From assembly GCA_944385965.1 (NCBI GenBank), contig CALWZG010000053.1, positions 1 to 64,000 on the forward strand: a stretch of DNA of 64,000 nucleotides. Reading direction: 5' to 3'. The notes below the pieces were generated by a model. It was not told the origin of the DNA and searched no databases. It worked only from the letters and a program-made list of their open reading frames with translations. Shown here piece after piece: positions 61,606 to 64,000 of this stretch. The position numbers and the translations under genes were made by a program. This DNA comes from an uncultured Anaerotruncus sp. (GTDB lineage Bacteria; Bacillota; Clostridia; Oscillospirales; Ruminococcaceae). Numbering within the stretch: the stretch's first letter is position 1; each line of letters starts with the position of its first letter.

Positions 61606-64000
61606 ATGGAAATTGACGTAAGCAAGCTGTCACCCATGATGCAGCAATATTTTGAAATTAAAAATAAGCACAAGGACCATATTCTCTTTTTCCGTCTGGG
61701 CGACTTCTACGAGATGTTTTTTGATGACGCGATCCTGGCCTCCAAGGAGTTGGAGTTAACCCTGACTGGACGGGACTGTGGACTGCCAGAACGAGCGCCT
61801 ATGTGTGGTGTACCTTATCATGCCTGTGAGTCCTATCTCTCCAAACTGATTAAGAAGGGCTACAAGGTGGCAATCTGTGAGCAGATGGAGAATCCAGCCA
61901 CCGCCAAGGGCATGGTGCGCCGAGAGGTTATTCGGGTTGTGACCCCAGGTACCCTGATAGAAAATAACCTTTTGACCGAGGACACCAATAACTTTATTGT
62001 GAGCATCCTCTGCCAGTCGGAAGGGTGGGGTATTGCTGGCTGTGATATTTCCACAGGTCAGCTGTTGGTAACTCAGTTCGAGCTCCAGGACGAGGAAGGG
62101 GTTATTAATGAGCTGGGAAGATATAATCCCAGTGAAATCCTGTTCAACTCGGATATTTTGGAACACAAAACCGTCACCTCTTTTATTAAAGAGAAGCTTC
62201 AATGCTTGGCTGACCTGCGGGATGACGAGAAATTTTGCTTGGATACAGCCCAGCAGATGGTGTCAAAGCATTTTGGAAAAACTTTGGAGCAGTTGAGCTT
62301 GGAGCGGTATCCTTTAGCGGTTGGTTCTCTGGGTGCTTTGCTGGAGTACCTGTACGAAACCCAGCAGAAGGGGTTGGAGAGGATTACTCAGGTTCACTAT
62401 GTGAACGCCGCTCAATATATGGTTTTGGACCTGACCGCCCGGCGAAATTTGGAGCTGACCCAAACCCTCCGTTCTGGGGAGAAAAGGGGAACCCTTTTAT
62501 GGGTTTTGGATAAAACCAAAACCGCTATGGGGAAACGGCTTCTTCGCAGCTATTTGGATAAGCCCCTCGTCAATCCAGCCCTCATCAACAAACGGCTGAA
62601 CGCTGTGGAGGAGCTGGTGGGGAATACTATTCTACGCTGCGATATCGCTGAACAGCTCAGCGGTGTTTTTGACTTGGAACGCTTAATGACCAGGATTGTT
62701 TATGGCAGCGCCAGCCCCAGGGAATTTAAAGCTCTGGAGTCCACCTGCCGAAAGCTGCCCGCCTTGTGGGAATTGTTGAGTGGGTGCAGAAGCGCTTATC
62801 TTGCCCAAGTCCATCAAGAAATAGACCCTTTGGAGGATTTATGCCAGCTAATTGGCGCCGCTATTGAGGATGAACCGCCTGTGGCCTTGAAGGATGGGGG
62901 AGTCATCAAGGCCGGCTATCATCAGGAATTAGATGATTTGCGCGATCTGGTACATAACACAAAACAGGTGTTGTTGAGTATTGAGTCCTCAGAAAAGGAA
63001 AAAACAGGCATCAAAAACCTAAAAATTGGGTATAATCGGGTTTTTGGTTATTACATTGAGGTGACCAAATCCAATTTGAGCATGGTGCCGGAAACCTATA
63101 TCCGCAAACAGACCTTGGCCAACTGTGAGCGGTATATTACCCAGGAGCTAAAAGAATTGGAGCAGAAAATTCTCAGCGCTGGGGAACGTATTTTGGAGTT
63201 GGAAGCCCAGCTGTTCGACCAAGTCCGTCAGCAGGTATCCGCTCAGCTGCAAAGAGTACAGACATCCGCAGGAGCGATTGCTAGGCTGGATGTTTATACC
63301 TCCTTGGCTGTGGTAGCCAGCGATTATGGATACTGCCGGCCAGATGTGGACCAGTCGGATAAAATTGAGATTCAGGATGGCAGGCATCCTGTGGTGGAGC
63401 AGCTGATGAATGGGGCTCCTTTTGTATCAAACGATACCTTTTTAAACCTGTCCGACCAGCAAATCGCCATTATCACCGGCCCCAATATGGCGGGAAAATC
63501 CACCTATATGCGGCAAACAGCTTTGATTGTTCTGATGGCTCAGATAGGCAGTTTTGTCCCTGCCGCTAAAGCCCATATTGGAGTTGTGGATGGCATCTTC
63601 ACACGGGTGGGGGCGTCCGATGATTTGTCCTCCGGACAGTCCACTTTTATGGTGGAGATGACCGAAGTGGCTCAAATTGTAAGACAGGCAACCTCCAAAA
63701 GCTTGTTAATCCTGGACGAGATTGGCAGAGGAACCTCCACTTTTGATGGTATGAGTATTGCCCGAGCGGTCATTGAATACATTGCGGACAAAAAATTTGT
63801 AGGAGCAAAAACCCTATTCGCTACCCATTATCACGAATTGACAGAGTTGGAGGAGCAGCTTCCTTGTGTCAAGAACTTCAATATAGCTTGTAAAAAAAGG
63901 GGAGACGATATCACCTTTTTGCGCCGGATTGTTCCAGGAGGAGCAGATGACAGTTATGGTATTGAGGTGTCTAAGCTGGCTGGGGTTCCTGAATGGATTA
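61606..64000 (+). CDS. mutS: DNA mismatch repair protein MutS, 3' end cut by window
   Basis: About 798 of the usual roughly 870 residues are present, with no frameshift; the frame runs off the end. The mismatch-recognition motif GDFYEMF is near residue 28, the lever and clamp domains follow (IGYNRVFGYYIEVTKSN), and the ATPase has Walker A ITGPNMAGKS near residue 625, with DDLSSGQSTFMVEM and EIGRGTSTFDG. GGAGG is 8 bases before the ATG at 61606. Confidence 0.97.
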   Translation, partial: MEIDVSKLSPMMQQYFEIKNKHKDHILFFRLGDFYEMFFDDAILASKELELTLTGRDCGLPERAPMCGVPYHACESYLSKLIKKGYKVAICEQMENPATAKGMVRREVIRVVTPGTLIENNLLTEDTNNFIVSILCQSEGWGIAGCDISTGQLLVTQFELQDEEGVINELGRYNPSEILFNSDILEHKTVTSFIKEKLQCLADLRDDEKFCLDTAQQMVSKHFGKTLEQLSLERYPLAVGSLGALLEYLYETQQKGLERITQVHYVNAAQYMVLDLTARRNLELTQTLRSGEKRGTLLWVLDKTKTAMGKRLLRSYLDKPLVNPALINKRLNAVEELVGNTILRCDIAEQLSGVFDLERLMTRIVYGSASPREFKALESTCRKLPALWELLSGCRSAYLAQVHQEIDPLEDLCQLIGAAIEDEPPVALKDGGVIKAGYHQELDDLRDLVHNTKQVLLSIESSEKEKTGIKNLKIGYNRVFGYYIEVTKSNLSMVPETYIRKQTLANCERYITQELKELEQKILSAGERILELEAQLFDQVRQQVSAQLQRVQTSAGAIARLDVYTSLAVVASDYGYCRPDVDQSDKIEIQDGRHPVVEQLMNGAPFVSNDTFLNLSDQQIAIITGPNMAGKSTYMRQTALIVLMAQIGSFVPAAKAHIGVVDGIFTRVGASDDLSSGQSTFMVEMTEVAQIVRQATSKSLLILDEIGRGTSTFDGMSIARAVIEYIADKKFVGAKTLFATHYHELTELEEQLPCVKNFNIACKKRGDDITFLRRIVPGGADDSYGIEVSKLAGVPEWI

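Noticed and set aside
61606..64000. Frameshift or stop in mutS, because no closed frame reaches a stop
   Set aside because: The frame is open throughout from 61606 to the window edge and carries all domains in order; it is simply cut off.
1..64000. CRISPR array, tRNA or rRNA genes, insertion sequences, prophage
   Set aside because: I saw no regularly spaced repeats, no tRNA-like cloverleaf, no transposase or integrase motif and no phage gene in the window.

Overview
The window is a continuous stretch of chromosome from an endospore-forming anaerobe of the Firmicutes (class Clostridia). I would place it near the Oscillospiraceae/Ruminococcaceae, but no rRNA is present to prove that. The reasons are: a Gram-positive replicative polymerase (polC) at the end of a frr-uppS-cdsA-dxr-rseP-ispG-polC cluster; the sporulation genes spoIIGA, sigE and sigG; ireB, yerC, rbgA and a miaB-ricA-mutS order typical of Firmicutes; strong AGGAGG-type ribosome binding sites with several TTG/GTG starts; and a rubredoxin/flavodiiron pair for oxygen or NO defence in an anaerobe. 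Almost all genes are housekeeping genes on the + strand. I see no tRNA, rRNA, CRISPR array, insertion sequence, prophage or plasmid gene.

Layout. 1-4.4 kb: a cut-off lipoprotein gene, a dihydroorotase-like amidohydrolase, a PucR-type regulator and a YhcH-family sugar protein; two intergenic regions here share a long bipartite motif. 4.4-7.6 kb (minus strand): a cobalamin-dependent methionine synthase split into a catalytic protein and a separate reactivation-domain protein. 7.7-18.4 kb: pyrH-frr-uppS-cdsA-dxr-rseP-ispG-polC (UMP kinase, ribosome recycling, isoprenoid and phospholipid synthesis, replication). 18.5-27.1 kb: an unknown protein, a TetR regulator, a glycosyltransferase with a TPR-like tail, three consecutive type I signal peptidases, rbgA, rnhB, yraN, a dipeptidase and a phosphoesterase. 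27.2-34.7 kb: tig-clpP-clpX, an unknown minus-strand gene, lon and ysxC (protein quality control). 34.7-41.2 kb: lysA, yerC with a methyltransferase, hslO, an M20 peptidase, an enolase-superfamily enzyme and an unknown acidic protein. 41.4-51.8 kb: a very cysteine-rich small protein, spoIIGA-sigE, then an eight-gene molybdate-uptake and molybdenum-cofactor operon with a divergent ModE-like regulator, then sigG. 51.8-64 kb: an SDR reductase, ireB, uvrB-uvrA, rubredoxin and flavodiiron protein, miaB, a RicA/YlbF-like protein and the start of mutS, which runs off the end.

How the parts work together. The sporulation block is the most informative. The spoIIGA promoter region carries a Spo0A-box match and a TATAAT at the kind of spacing used by spoIIG promoters. 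The molybdenum operon, with its own promoter, sits between sigE and sigG, which are adjacent in most spore-formers. The sigG leader folds into a hairpin that buries the ribosome binding site, the arrangement known for B. subtilis spoIIIG. I did not find a convincing wholly new defence or metabolic system. The best leads are the cysteine-rich protein beside spoIIGA, the Mo operon between sigE and sigG, the sigG leader, the shared motif in the pucR/yhcH region, and a few conserved-looking proteins of unknown function.
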